Shown in pieces: positions 26,899 to 35,822 of a stretch of DNA of 64,000 nucleotides. The notes under the pieces were generated by a model. It did no database searches. It was given only the letters and a program-made list of their open reading frames with translations, and was not told the origin of the DNA. Source of the stretch: Halobellus sp. MBLA0158. Its GTDB lineage: Archaea; Halobacteriota; Halobacteria; Halobacteriales; Haloferacaceae. A program made the position numbers and the translations under genes. The stretch lies in NCBI RefSeq assembly GCF_041477585.1, contig NZ_JBGNYA010000001.1:2108001-2172000 (forward strand). Direction: 5' to 3'. Within the stretch, counting starts at the first letter, position 1. Every line of letters begins with the position of its first letter.

Positions 26899-27566
26899 GC
26901 CGGGGGCCGGACGCGGGATCGACGGAGGGCGACGGGGTCGACCGCGACATCGTCGATCTCACGCGGCCGGTCGAGTCCGGAATGCCGACGTATCCCGGCG
27001 ATCCGGAGGTCCGAATCGAGCCCCACGCGACCCACACGGACGACGGCTACCGCGTCTCCCGCATCGCCCTCGGCAGTCACGCCGGCACGCACGTCGACGC
27101 GCCGGCCCACACCGAACCCGACGGCGCGACCCTCGGATCGTTCTCGCTCGCGGACCTCCGATTCCGCGCCCGAGTGGTCGACTGCCGCGGCGCGGGCGCG
27201 AACGAGGCGATCGGGGCCGCGGCGCTCGATCCGCTCCCGCTCGACGACGTCGGCGCGGTCGTCTTCCGGACGGGCTGGAGCGACGCCTGGGGGACAGGTC
27301 GGATGACCGACCACCCGTACCTCGCTCCCGAGACGGCCCGGCGGTGCGCGGAGGCGGGCGTCGCGGTCGCGGTCGACGCGCTCAGTCCGGACCCGACCGG
27401 CGGAGACGGCTTCGACGCGCACCGCGCGCTCCTCGGGGCGGGCCTGCCGATCGTCGAGAACGTCCGCGACCTCGGGACGCTTCCCGACCGCGCGTTCGAG
27501 CTGTGCGTCGTGCCCCTCGCCGTGGACGTCGACGGCGCACCGGCCCGCGTCTTCGCTCGCGTGTGA
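26895..27566 (+). CDS. Cyclase-family protein (kynurenine formamidase-like)
   Basis: The 223-residue metal-dependent hydrolase has the family motif HAGTHVDAPAH (H62, H66, D68, H72) preceded by DLTRPVESGMPTYPGDP. Relatives include arylformamidases and isatin hydrolases. The substrate cannot be named, because no tryptophan-degradation genes adjoin. The GTG start overlaps the gltX stop, so it is translationally coupled to the synthetase. That physical coupling does not imply functional linkage. Confidence 0.88.
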   Translation: MSRGPDAGSTEGDGVDRDIVDLTRPVESGMPTYPGDPEVRIEPHATHTDDGYRVSRIALGSHAGTHVDAPAHTEPDGATLGSFSLADLRFRARVVDCRGAGANEAIGAAALDPLPLDDVGAVVFRTGWSDAWGTGRMTDHPYLAPETARRCAEAGVAVAVDALSPDPTGGDGFDAHRALLGAGLPIVENVRDLGTLPDRAFELCVVPLAVDVDGAPARVFARV

Positions 27567-27641
27567 GGCGCGCGCCGCGCGGGATGGCCGGACGGATGCC
27601 CGATCACCCCGGCCCTGGCGACCGATCGGCGGGCGTCCGGC

Positions 27642-27655
27642 TTAATCCGGATTAA
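27642..27655. promoter_or_regulatory. 14-bp perfect palindrome TTAATCCGGATTAA
   Basis: A perfect palindrome stands in the 184-nt gap between the cyclase-family gene and a secreted-protein gene, about 100 nt upstream of the latter's ATG. It is AT rich at the edges and lies before two near-repeats of ACGGCGG followed by A4-5. It may be an operator for the 27751 gene or part of the terminator for the upstream unit. Confidence 0.35.
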
Positions 27656-27750
27656 ACGGCGGAAAAACGGCGGGAAAACCGGCCGAACCGCGGTTCACGG
27701 TCGTCCCGGTTTAGGTACTCTCGGGTCGTCCGTCCGGGTGAGGATCGACG

Positions 27751-28101
27751 ATGAAGCGAACAACGATACTCGCCGCCGCGCTCGCGGTGCTCGTCGCCGC
27801 GACGGGCGCGGCGGTCGCGGCGCCCGGAAGCACAGCCCAGTCAGACGCCGGAAGCGCGGACGCGGCCGGCGACGCGCCCGCACAGGCGCAGTCAGGTGCC
27901 GAGGAGGCGGGCGACGCCGGGCCGCCGGACGAGCTGCCCGGTCCCGTCCCGGACTTCGTCTCGAATATCCACGGGCTGATCCAGCAGTTCATCGACGGCA
28001 CGCTGGACTCCCTGGGGCCGAACGTGAGCGAGGCGGCCGGGAACGGCGACGAGAGTTCGACCGACGGATCGGACACGGACACCGCGACGACGACTCCGTG
28101 A
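27751..28101 (+). CDS. Secreted or membrane-anchored small protein
   Basis: I do not recognise a function. The 116-residue product has a clear N-terminal signal (MKRTTILAAALAVLVAATGAA), cleavable near AVAAPG by the Sec pathway. A disordered Ala/Gly/Asp/Gln stretch follows, then a short conserved-looking helical segment (PDFVSNIHGLIQQFIDGTLD, about 69-88), and a Ser/Thr/Asp tail. It has no cysteines. It precedes another envelope protein in the same direction. Confidence 0.65.
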   Translation: MKRTTILAAALAVLVAATGAAVAAPGSTAQSDAGSADAAGDAPAQAQSGAEEAGDAGPPDELPGPVPDFVSNIHGLIQQFIDGTLDSLGPNVSEAAGNGDESSTDGSDTDTATTTP

Positions 28102-28196
28102 GCCGATCCCGGCCCTCTCGGAGGGTGACCGATACCACTTTGGGCGGGTCGGACGAATAGCGAGGCGAACGCAGGACCCCTCCCGCTGAGTTGGCT

Positions 28197-28745
28197 ATGG
28201 AAGGCAAACCGATCATCATCATCGCGCTCTTGGTCGCGGTCGGCGGCGGGGCCGCCGTCATCGGCGGCGATCTGCTCCCCGGAAACGGCGACGAGAGCAC
28301 GGCACCGTTCCCGACCGAGACGCCGGGACCGAGCACGGCGACGGAGACCGGCGGCGGCTCCGGCGACGCGACCGCGACGGCGACAGCGACGCCGACGCCG
28401 CCGTTCGGATTCGTGATCGAGGACATCACGTCCTGCGGGACGACCTGCCGGAACGTCACCTCGACGCTCGTGAATCAGCAGGACACGACGGCCTCGGACA
28501 TCACCGTCTACACGCGGATCTTCGCCGGCCGAGGCGTCGGCAGCGACGACGACGTCATCTGGCGCGGCCAGGAGGGCGTCGGCACGCTCGGTGCCGGCGA
28601 GTCGTATACGACGACCCGCCAGGTCGAACTGTCCTACTCGGAGGCGCTCGCGGTCCAGAACAACGACGGCTGGATCACCGTCCAGACGACCGTCGAGACG
28701 GCCGACCAGACCGTGACGTTCAGCGACGAGCGGCAGGTCGCCTGA
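28197..28745 (+). CDS. Membrane-anchored extracellular protein with beta-sandwich-like domain
   Basis: The 182-residue protein has an N-terminal hydrophobic anchor (about 4-26), a Thr/Pro/Ser/Gly linker (30-68) suited to O-glycosylation, then a compact domain that begins TSCGTTCRN with a CxxxC pair and continues as beta-rich sequence to the end. It resembles haloarchaeal CARDB/FxLYD-like Ig-fold envelope proteins. The ATG at 28197 is preferred to a TTG at 28191. Function is unknown. Confidence 0.65.
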   Translation: MEGKPIIIIALLVAVGGGAAVIGGDLLPGNGDESTAPFPTETPGPSTATETGGGSGDATATATATPTPPFGFVIEDITSCGTTCRNVTSTLVNQQDTTASDITVYTRIFAGRGVGSDDDVIWRGQEGVGTLGAGESYTTTRQVELSYSEALAVQNNDGWITVQTTVETADQTVTFSDERQVA

Positions 28746-28803
28746 CCGGCACCTCACTCCCGGATCCGGAACGTCCTTACCCGCAGGCGCCGAACCGCGC
28801 GGT

Positions 28804-30144
28804 ATGGTGCTTGAAGTGCGGGCCGTCTCCGACCTCTCGCCCGACGAGCGCGCGGCCTTCTTCGACCGCGACGCGGGCGTGAGCGACGTCCGGAGCGACG
28901 TCGAGGAGATCGTCGACCGGGTGCGGACCGAGGGCGACGTGGCCGTCCGGGAGTTCTGCCGGGAGTTCGACGGCGTGGAGGTGGGCAACCTCGACGTGAC
29001 CGACGACGCCGAGCGGGCTTACGACGAGATCGACGCCGAGGTGCGCGAGGCGATCGAGACCGCCGCGGCGAACGTCCGGGCGTTCCACGAGCGGCAGGTC
29101 CCCGAGGACTGGCGGGACTCGTTCGGCGGCGACTCGGGCGGCGTCCGGGAGCTCGGCCGCCGCTTCCGCCCGTTGGAACGCGTCGGCGTCTATGCCCCCG
29201 GCGGGACCGCCGCCTACCCCTCCAGCGTCCTGATGGGCGTCGTGCCCGCGAAGGTCGCGGGCGTCGACCACGTCGCGCTCGCGACGCCCCCGGCCGAGGA
29301 ACTGAATCCGGTGACGCTCGCGGCCGCCCACGTCGCGGGCGCGGACCGGATCTACAGCGTCGGCGGCGCGCAGGCGATCGGCGCGCTGGCGTACGGGACA
29401 GAGAGCGTCACGGGCGTCCAGAAGGTCGTCGGCCCCGGAAACAAGTGGGTCACCGCGGCGAAGGCGGCCGTCCGCGGCGACGTCGACATCGACTTCCTGG
29501 CCGGGCCCTCGGAGGTCCTGGTGCTCGCCGACGAGACGGCCGACCCCGACCTCGTCGCCGCCGACCTCGTCGCGCAGGCCGAACACGACCCCGCCGCGTC
29601 GGTCGTCGCCGTCACTGACGACGAGGCGCTCGCCGCAGACGTCGTCGAGGCCGCAGGAAGCGAGATCGACGAGCGCGAGCGCGCCGGGGTGATCCGCGAG
29701 GCGCTCGAAAACGACGCCTCGGGCGTCCTCCACGCCCGCTCGATGTCCGAGGCGGTGCTGTTCGCCGAGGAGTACGCCGCCGAACACCTCTCGATCCAGG
29801 CCGACGACGACGAGGCCCTGTTGGACCGGATCACGAACGCCGGGAGCGTCTTCCTCGGACCGCACACGCCCGTCGCGGCCGGCGACTACGCCTCCGGGAC
29901 GAACCACGTGCTCCCGACCTCAGGCGGCGCGAAGCGCTACGGCGGCCTCTCGGTCGACGCGTTCCTCCGATCGACGACGGTCCAGCGCCTCGACCGCGAC
30001 GGCCTGGACGGCCTCGCGGACACGATCACGACGCTCGCCGAGGCCGAGGGGCTGGAGGCTCACGCCGAGAGCGTCAGGGCGCGGTTCGACGACGGAGACG
30101 CCGGGGCGGGATCCGATTCCGGCCCCGAGGCGGAGCCCGAGTAA
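28804..30144 (+). CDS. hisD: Histidinol dehydrogenase
   Basis: HisD performs the last two oxidations of histidine synthesis with NAD and zinc. The 446-residue protein shows the NAD-binding APGGTAAYPSSVLM segment, VGPGNKWVTAAK, the zinc-ligand region AQAEHDP and the C-terminal GTNHVLPTSGGAKRYGGLSV signature. The C-terminal acidic tail is probably lineage specific. A methyltransferase gene starts three nucleotides after its stop, indicating one transcript. No other his genes are in the window, as is common where his genes are scattered. Confidence 0.96.
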   Translation: MVLEVRAVSDLSPDERAAFFDRDAGVSDVRSDVEEIVDRVRTEGDVAVREFCREFDGVEVGNLDVTDDAERAYDEIDAEVREAIETAAANVRAFHERQVPEDWRDSFGGDSGGVRELGRRFRPLERVGVYAPGGTAAYPSSVLMGVVPAKVAGVDHVALATPPAEELNPVTLAAAHVAGADRIYSVGGAQAIGALAYGTESVTGVQKVVGPGNKWVTAAKAAVRGDVDIDFLAGPSEVLVLADETADPDLVAADLVAQAEHDPAASVVAVTDDEALAADVVEAAGSEIDERERAGVIREALENDASGVLHARSMSEAVLFAEEYAAEHLSIQADDDEALLDRITNAGSVFLGPHTPVAAGDYASGTNHVLPTSGGAKRYGGLSVDAFLRSTTVQRLDRDGLDGLADTITTLAEAEGLEAHAESVRARFDDGDAGAGSDSGPEAEPE

Positions 30145-30147
30145 CGG

Positions 30148-30960
30148 ATGGTCGCCCGCCGCCCGCCGACGTTCGCCGACGCCTGCCGCGCCGTCCTCGA
30201 CGACCCCGCGGGCGACCACGCCGCCGACACGACGCTCGCGCCGATCCACGCGCGGACCGTCCCCGAGACGTGGGGCGAGCGGCGCGCCCACCTCGTCCGG
30301 ACTCGCTTCCCGGCGGACGTCGAGCGGGTCCTCGAACTCGGCTGCGGGATCGGCGCGCTCCTCGGGCCGCTGAGCGCGCGGTACGACGTCGTCGGCGTCG
30401 ACGACGCCCGCGCGTACCTCCGCTTTCCGGCCGCGCGCGGCGAGGCTGTCGTCAGGGGTTGGCCGACAGATCCCCCGGTCGGAGCCGCCTTCGACGCCGC
30501 CTGTGTCTTAGAGCGTAGCGCCGCGCGATACGGGCCGCTGGACCTCTGTGTGGCCGCCTACGGATCGCTCCGCCCCGGCGGCATCGTCGTCGTCGCGGCG
30601 CCGACCGACCCAGATGCGGTGATCGAGCCCGGAGTCGAGACGTACAGCGGCGCGCGATACTTCCTGGAGCGCGCGGTCGACGTGGCCGGCGACGGCACCG
30701 CCGTCGTCGACTACCGCGTCACCGACCGGCGGACCGGCGACGCGGCGGTGGCGACCGAGCGCCGAACCGTCGCGACGACCTCGGCGGACGGACTCGCGGC
30801 CGCGCTGCAGACTGCGGGCTTCGAGGACGTGCTCGTCTCCGGGGAGAGCGATCTGCCGGGCCTCGTCGTCGGACGCGGCGTCCGCCCCGTCGAGACCGGC
30901 GCGGCGGGCGCGGACCTCGAAGCGCTCCCGTCCGGAGACGAGGAGCGAGAGCGAGAGTGA
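30148..30960 (+). CDS. Class I SAM-dependent methyltransferase-like protein
   Basis: The 270-residue protein contains the SAM-binding motif VLELGCGIGALLGPL (about 61-75) followed by VVGVDD, as in small-molecule or protein methyltransferases. The middle matches motif post-I and a LRPGG segment typical of motif IV-VI spacing. The substrate is unknown. The C-terminus is acidic and disordered. It is tightly linked to hisD (3-nt gap), but no role in histidine synthesis is known to me. Confidence 0.75.
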   Translation: MVARRPPTFADACRAVLDDPAGDHAADTTLAPIHARTVPETWGERRAHLVRTRFPADVERVLELGCGIGALLGPLSARYDVVGVDDARAYLRFPAARGEAVVRGWPTDPPVGAAFDAACVLERSAARYGPLDLCVAAYGSLRPGGIVVVAAPTDPDAVIEPGVETYSGARYFLERAVDVAGDGTAVVDYRVTDRRTGDAAVATERRTVATTSADGLAAALQTAGFEDVLVSGESDLPGLVVGRGVRPVETGAAGADLEALPSGDEERERE

Positions 30961-30982
30961 GAGCGGGGACGAGCCCGAACGA

Positions 30983-31411
30983 TCAGTCGGAGTCCTCGCT
31001 GCGGATCGTCAGGACGGGCACCGGAGAGCGTCGCACGACCCGCTCGGTCGTGCTCCCGAGGAGATACCGATCGAGCCCGCGGCGACCGTGGGTGCCCATC
31101 ACGATGACGTCGGCGTCGACGGCGTCGGCGTAATCGAGGATCGTTTCGACCGGATCGCCCGTCTCCACGGCGTCGACGAGGTCGACGGTGTCGGTGAGGC
31201 GTTCTGTCGCGTCGGCCAGGATCCGCTCGCCCTCCTGTTCGAGCGCGTCGACGACCTCGCCGCCGAGCGTCGTGACGCTGTCGCGGTTGCTGTCCGCGAC
31301 ATAGAGGAGATGGAGCGTCGCGCCGTGGTCCCGCGCCAGCCCCACCGCGTGGTCGAGCGCCGCGTTGGCCTGGTCGCTGCCGTCGGTCGGAACGAGGATG
31401 GTGTCGTACAT
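30983..31411 (-). CDS. Universal stress protein A family
   Basis: The 142-residue single UspA domain begins MYDTILVPTDGSDQA and carries the ATP-binding loop G-x2-G-x9-G-S/T (GTHGRRGLDRYLLGST), so it should bind ATP. It has no partner domain. A GGTTATATCC box on its strand sits about 27 nt upstream of the ATG. A second UspA-like protein without this loop is at 37291. Confidence 0.93.
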   Translation of the reverse strand: MYDTILVPTDGSDQANAALDHAVGLARDHGATLHLLYVADSNRDSVTTLGGEVVDALEQEGERILADATERLTDTVDLVDAVETGDPVETILDYADAVDADVIVMGTHGRRGLDRYLLGSTTERVVRRSPVPVLTIRSEDSD

Positions 31412-31430
31412 ACCTGGGGGTTCGCGAGCG

Positions 31431-31481
31431 GAGGGGATATAACCCTCGCAGGCCGGCGTAATGGGATCCGGTTATCCCCTC
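31431..31481. promoter_or_regulatory. Inverted near-repeat between uspA and iscA-type genes
   Basis: GAGGGGATATAACC (31431-31444) is matched in inverted orientation by GGTTATCCCCTC (31470-31481), differing by a two-base insertion. The first copy contains the TATA element of the minus-strand universal stress gene. A shared regulator of both divergent genes is possible. Confidence 0.35.
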
Positions 31482-31531
31482 GGGGGGTCGGTGGCGTCAA
31501 CATTAACATCGTCGGCGCGGAAGGGGTGTGT

Positions 31532-31897
31532 ATGAGTACAGAGACGGCCGGCGGCGACGCCGACGCGACCGTCACCGTCACCCAGGAGGCTGCCGAGGAG
31601 GCGCTCGGCCTCATCGAGTCCGAGGGGCTCGACACCGACGAGGCGGGACTGCGCCTGTTCGTCCAGCAGGGCGGCTGTGCGGGCCTTTCCTACGGGATGC
31701 GGTTCGATCACGAGCCGGAGCCCGACGACGCGGTCGTCGAACAGCACGGCCTCCGGGTCTTCGTCGACCCGGCGAGCCAGAACTACGTCGGCGGTTCGAC
31801 GCTGCGCTACGAGGGCGGCCTCCAGGGCGCGGGCTTCCACGTCGAGAACCCGAACGTCGTCAGCGAGTGCGGCTGCGGCGAATCCTTCCGGACGTAA
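31532..31897 (+). CDS. Iron-sulfur cluster assembly protein, IscA/ErpA type
   Basis: The 121-residue A-type carrier has three conserved cysteines, C49 in GGCAGLSYG and C113/C115 in ECGCGESF, which hold Fe or an Fe-S cluster for delivery to apo-proteins. A short acidic N-terminal extension precedes the fold. The ATG at 31532 starts the family-like segment; the frame runs far upstream without other evidence. ATTAAC about 27 nt upstream may be its promoter. Confidence 0.92.
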   Translation: MSTETAGGDADATVTVTQEAAEEALGLIESEGLDTDEAGLRLFVQQGGCAGLSYGMRFDHEPEPDDAVVEQHGLRVFVDPASQNYVGGSTLRYEGGLQGAGFHVENPNVVSECGCGESFRT

Positions 31898-31962
31898 CGC
31901 GGCCGGCCCCCCACCGACGGGCCGAGCGTGAGGCCTATACTGCCACGTCGTCAACCCCGGGT

Positions 31963-32214
31963 ATGGCTGTCGAACTCGATCCCGTCGCCGCGCCCGGCGG
32001 CGAGACGGTGTACGTCGATCGCGACCGGGCCGAACGGGGGGCCAAGGGGCCGTTCTACGTCGCCTACGCGACCCCCGACGGGACGGAGCGCTGGGGGTTC
32101 TTCTGTGCGAACTGCGAGTCGGCGGACAACGCGATGGACACGATGGGTAGAATCGAGTGCAACGTCTGCGGCAACATCCGCAAGCCCGACGAGTGGGACG
32201 CCGCCCACGAGTAA
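31963..32214 (+). CDS. Small zinc-ribbon protein of the DUF5816 type
   Basis: The 83-residue protein has two CxxC knuckles, C48/C51 in CANC and C66/C69 in CNVC, and the haloarchaea-typical segments GAKGPFYVAYA and ADNAMDTMGRIEC, ending PDEWDAAHE. It probably binds one zinc. Function is unknown. It is 65 nt downstream of the IscA-type gene in the same direction. Confidence 0.8.
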   Translation: MAVELDPVAAPGGETVYVDRDRAERGAKGPFYVAYATPDGTERWGFFCANCESADNAMDTMGRIECNVCGNIRKPDEWDAAHE

Positions 32215-32313
32215 TCCGACTGAAATCGGAATCTGAGCCTCCGTCGCCCGCGATTCCCAGGTGTGTGATACCGTAACAAGCTTTATGCACCAGGCTGTCG
32301 TAGGTCCGAGTAC

Positions 32314-32655
32314 ATGCCCCCTGTCAGCATGCCTCCCTCGGAGGACGCCCGGGCGATCTTCAGTCGGCTGGGCTACAGTGTCTCTGGCGACGGCGCGGAG
32401 TTCGTCGCCGAGCGAAAGTGGCGCACCGTCCGCGTCACGGCGCTTGCGGACGGCGACGACCTCAACGGACGCCGCGCGCTCGCGGACGGCGGCGAGCCGT
32501 CGAACGACTATCAGTTCCGATGCTTCGTCGCGCCGAAGGAAGCGACAGGGGACGTACAGAATCGGCTCGCGAGCGTCGATCCGGGATACGAGTGGGCCGT
32601 GATCGGCGTCGACGACGACGGCGACTACGACGTCCACCTGCCGGACGCCTCCTGA
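32314..32655 (+). CDS. Conserved haloarchaeal small protein, function unknown
   Basis: The 113-residue soluble acidic protein starts MPPVSMPPSEDARAIFSRLGY and has mixed alpha/beta pattern with a central WRTVRVTALADGD strand pair. No cysteines beyond one in FRCFVAP. A second in-frame ATG at 32329 is possible. GCTTTATG about 27-30 nt upstream is a good TATA. I think homologues are widespread in Halobacteria, but I cannot name a function. Confidence 0.7.
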   Translation: MPPVSMPPSEDARAIFSRLGYSVSGDGAEFVAERKWRTVRVTALADGDDLNGRRALADGGEPSNDYQFRCFVAPKEATGDVQNRLASVDPGYEWAVIGVDDDGDYDVHLPDAS

Positions 32656-32797
32656 ACGCCGTCGGCGTCGGAGCCGACACCGCGCGTTTTTCGATGCCGG
32701 CCCGACCGACTCGAACGGACCGAGAGCTCGCGGCTCGTCGACCGCGTCGCTACCGACCCACGAACCGTTTTGTATCCGGCGGTACCTACCCGTCGGT

Positions 32798-33466
32798 ATG
32801 TCGGACTCCGGGCTGTCGAGCGTCGTCGAGAGCCGCCGCGTCAACGCCGCCCTCGCGGGGAGCATCGCGCTGTTCCTGGCGGCCGCGGCGGTCGGGCAGT
32901 TCCTCGACGGGGAACTGGAGTGGGCGGGGTTCACCGTCGCGGTTCTGGTGGTCGCGTTGATCCCGCCGGTCGCCCGCCGCCGCCCGACGGCGATGCTGCC
33001 CTGGGAGGTCGTCTTCCTGGCGGCGCTGCCGATCGTCTCCCGCGCGCTCGTCGCCGGCGAGACCGTCGGCGGGATGACGTTCTCCGGGCGGATCATCACC
33101 TACGTCGCCGTGGCGGCGCTCGCGCTCTTGATCGCCGTCGAACTGGACGTGTTCACGGGCGTGAAGATGAACCACCGCTTCGCGGTCGTCTTCGTCGTCG
33201 TGACGACGATGGCCGCCGCGGGCCTCTGGGCGGTCGTCCGGTGGCTCTCGGACGTCCTCATCGGGACGCGGTTCCTCTACGACGGCCGGACGGAGCACGT
33301 CATCGAGGAGGCGCTGATGTGGGACTTCGTCGCCGCGACGCTCGCCGGCGTCGCCGCCGGCGTCCTGTTCGAGTACTACTTCCGGCGGCACGCCCGCCTC
33401 CTGAAACGGATCCCCGACGCCGAGCCGGGCACCAGGCCCGACGGCGAGGAGGTGCCCACCCGATGA
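32798..33466 (+). CDS. Polytopic membrane protein, partner of the 33463 gene
   Basis: The 222-residue protein has about five or six hydrophobic helices (roughly 18-35, 42-57, 68-84, 96-115, 126-147, 175-192) and a basic-to-acidic C-terminal tail. I do not recognise a named family. Its stop overlaps the start of the next membrane-protein gene (ATGA), so the two are translationally coupled and may form one complex. Confidence 0.7.
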   Translation: MSDSGLSSVVESRRVNAALAGSIALFLAAAAVGQFLDGELEWAGFTVAVLVVALIPPVARRRPTAMLPWEVVFLAALPIVSRALVAGETVGGMTFSGRIITYVAVAALALLIAVELDVFTGVKMNHRFAVVFVVVTTMAAAGLWAVVRWLSDVLIGTRFLYDGRTEHVIEEALMWDFVAATLAGVAAGVLFEYYFRRHARLLKRIPDAEPGTRPDGEEVPTR

Positions 33467-34119
33467 GGGTCCGCGACAACCTCCAGATCACCGTGCGGCG
33501 CCAGCGTCAGGCCGCGCGCGCGATGCAGTTCCTCCTGGCGCTGATGTTCCTGAGCGGCCTCGCGCTCCGCAACGCGGGGGTCGCAGTGAACGCGCTCGTG
33601 GGCCTGCTCGTGACGTTCCTGCCGGGCGTCCTCGAAGAGGACCTCGGCATCCCGATCGACGCCGGCCTCGCGCTGTGGATCACGGCCGCGGTCTTCCTCC
33701 ACGGGCTGGGGACGATCACGATTCCGGGGATCGGCAAGCCCTACGCCGACATCTGGTGGTGGGACCACCTGACGCACGCGCTGTCGGCCAGCCTCGTCGC
33801 GGCCGTCGGCTACGCGACGACCCGCGCGGTCGACATCCACTCGGACGCCGTCACGTTCCCGCCGCGGTTCCAGTTCGTCTTCATCCTGCTTTTCGTCCTC
33901 GCGTTCGGCGTCTTCTGGGAGGTGATCGAATTCGCCATCGGCCTCGCGGCCTCGCTCACGGGAACGCCGGGCGTCCTCACCCAGTACGGCCTCGGGGACT
34001 CGATGCTGGATCTCGTCTTCGACACCGTCGGCGCGGTCCTCGTGGCCATCTACGGGAGCAATCAGCTCTCGGATGTCATCGACGCCCTGACGGCGCGACT
34101 CGAAGCGGCGCAGGGCTGA
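33463..34119 (+). CDS. DUF2238/YjdF-like membrane protein
   Basis: The 218-residue protein shows the family pattern of conserved charged residues in membrane segments: WWDHLTHALSASLVA (about 97-111), then FWEVIEFAIG, then DSMLDLVFDTVGA near the C-terminus. About six helices are predicted. The role of the family is unknown. The ATG overlaps the TGA of the preceding membrane-protein gene. Converges with the beta-helix lipoprotein gene with a gap of only 12 nt. Confidence 0.75.
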   Translation: MRVRDNLQITVRRQRQAARAMQFLLALMFLSGLALRNAGVAVNALVGLLVTFLPGVLEEDLGIPIDAGLALWITAAVFLHGLGTITIPGIGKPYADIWWWDHLTHALSASLVAAVGYATTRAVDIHSDAVTFPPRFQFVFILLFVLAFGVFWEVIEFAIGLAASLTGTPGVLTQYGLGDSMLDLVFDTVGAVLVAIYGSNQLSDVIDALTARLEAAQG

Positions 34120-34131
34120 TCCGGCGCCGCT

Positions 34132-35391
34132 TCACCGTCCGCTTGCCCCGGCCGTGTGACCGATTCCGTCGCTCCGCGGGAGGTCGTCGGGACAGGCCCG
34201 ATCCGGCGTTCCGTCTGTCGCACCGTCGTACGTGTTCCCGCAGACTGCCCGCTGGTCGTCCTGGCCCCTGACGGCGGGGAACGCGATCGCTTTGTCGTCG
34301 AAGCCGGTGATTCGGTTCCCGTAGACGGCGTTGTCGGCGCCGCCGCGTCGTTCGATCTCCGAGGGGTCGTCTTTCGCCGCCCGCGCGTCGCGAGCCTTGT
34401 AGCTTCCCACTTCGACGCCGTGGCCGTTCCCGTTCCGCAGGTCGCACCACCGGACGGTCGCGCCGAAGCTCTGGAACCGCACGGACGCCGCCGGGGAGTC
34501 TTCGGTGTTCGCCGAGCCGCCGCCGTCGGTGCAGTACTCGACGAGGATGTCCGAGGTACCCAGTTTCGTGTTCACGATCTCGGAGTGGGGGTGGCCCGCG
34601 CTGTTGTCGAGGTGATGCACGTGGATGTCCGACGTCCGGTCGTACTCGGTCCAGGGGTGCCAGTCTTTCCCGAGGTTGCTCGGTGAGGTCCCGACGTAGA
34701 CGATTTCGCCGTTGTGCCCCGGCGTGTCGGTCAGGAAGTACTTCGTCCCCGCGGGGCCGATCACCTCGAACGGCCCGACCGTCGAGTGCTGGGTGCGTTC
34801 GAGGCTCACCAGCGACTTCTGCGTGTTGCCGATGCGGTGCGGCGCGATCACGAGGTCTTCGAGGTACTCGTCGGTGTCCGTCGGCGGCCGGGCCTGGACC
34901 AACTGCGCGCGGCTGTAGGAGTTGACATCGTCGGGCGCGTCGGGATTCTCCAGCCCGTCGATCGAGAGCCCCGTCAGGTGGATGTGGCTGTGACGAATGA
35001 ACACGACGTTATAGATCCGTGGATCGCTCCGGAGGACCGCCTCCGGTGGCCCGGTGATCGTGATCGGCGCGCCCGGTTCGCCCCCGTGCGGGGGCTCGAT
35101 CTTTTCAGTGTACGCCCCGGGTCGAACGTGGACGGTGTCCCCCGGTCGCGCGCGTTCTACCGCCTCCTGGATGAATTTGTGCGGGTCGTCGCTCGTCCCC
35201 GACGCGCCGAGGGAGCCGTCAGGCGCGACGAAGATCGTGTTCGGCCGCTCTCGCGGAGTCGAGGTCTGCGGTGCCCCCGTCGTGGACCCCGACACCGTGT
35301 CGGCCCCGCCCGACGTCCCGCGTCGGTCCGTCCCGGCACAGCCGGCGAGCAGGCCGACGCCGAGGGCCGAGAGATACGACCGTCGTTTCAT
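34132..35391 (-). CDS. Secreted right-handed beta-helix lipoprotein
   Basis: The 419-residue protein starts [18 protein letters not shown]: a twin-arginine-like signal with a lipobox at C18. A Ser/Thr/Gly linker follows, then [25 protein letters not shown], the usual opening of DUF1565/pectate-lyase-like parallel beta-helix proteins, with repeated turns through about residue 390. It may bind or cleave an extracellular polysaccharide; no catalytic set is certain. Two pairs of Cys late in the protein (EYCTDGG, RWCDLRN, AVCGN, RACPD) could form disulfides. Confidence 0.8.
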   Translation of the reverse strand: MKRRSYLSALGVGLLAGCAGTDRRGTSGGADTVSGSTTGAPQTSTPRERPNTIFVAPDGSLGASGTSDDPHKFIQEAVERARPGDTVHVRPGAYTEKIEPPHGGEPGAPITITGPPEAVLRSDPRIYNVVFIRHSHIHLTGLSIDGLENPDAPDDVNSYSRAQLVQARPPTDTDEYLEDLVIAPHRIGNTQKSLVSLERTQHSTVGPFEVIGPAGTKYFLTDTPGHNGEIVYVGTSPSNLGKDWHPWTEYDRTSDIHVHHLDNSAGHPHSEIVNTKLGTSDILVEYCTDGGGSANTEDSPAASVRFQSFGATVRWCDLRNGNGHGVEVGSYKARDARAAKDDPSEIERRGGADNAVYGNRITGFDDKAIAFPAVRGQDDQRAVCGNTYDGATDGTPDRACPDDLPRSDGIGHTAGASGR

Positions 35392-35525
35392 ACGTCGCCC
35401 TGTGGTCGCGGCCGAAAGTAGCTATTCGACGCGAGCTGACATATCTTGGGCGGCGTTGGGGTGACGAGCGACAGCCGCCGCCTCCCCGAGACTTATCGTG
35501 CTCCGTGCTGTACCTCCGCACGGCG

Positions 35526-35732
35526 ATGGTCTTCAAGAAGGTCACCCTAATCGGTCGTAGCGGAGAGAGCTTCGACGAGGCGGTCGACGACGCGATCGAC
35601 CGCGCGGAGGAGACGCTCGACAACGTCCACTGGATCGAGGTGGACGAACTCGGCGTCGAGATCGCCTCCGTCGAAGACAGAGAGTACCAGGCGGAGGTCA
35701 CCGTCGCGTTCCAGCTCCGAGACGGCGACTAG
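35526..35732 (+). CDS. Dodecin (flavin-binding dodecamer)
   Basis: The 68-residue protein begins [24 protein letters not shown] and matches dodecin throughout, including the flavin-stacking tryptophan in VHWIEV (about W41) and the C-terminal AEVTVAFQL strand. Archaeal dodecins store riboflavin and protect against light damage. GACTTATC about 27 nt upstream is a plausible promoter. The gene stands alone. Confidence 0.95.
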   Translation: MVFKKVTLIGRSGESFDEAVDDAIDRAEETLDNVHWIEVDELGVEIASVEDREYQAEVTVAFQLRDGD

Positions 35733-35822
35733 CGGACGCGAGCCCGGCCGCGACGACCGGCGCGTCGGCCCGACCGTGACACACCGACGATTTCTTCTCC
35801 GTCGCCCGACCAGTCAGTGACA

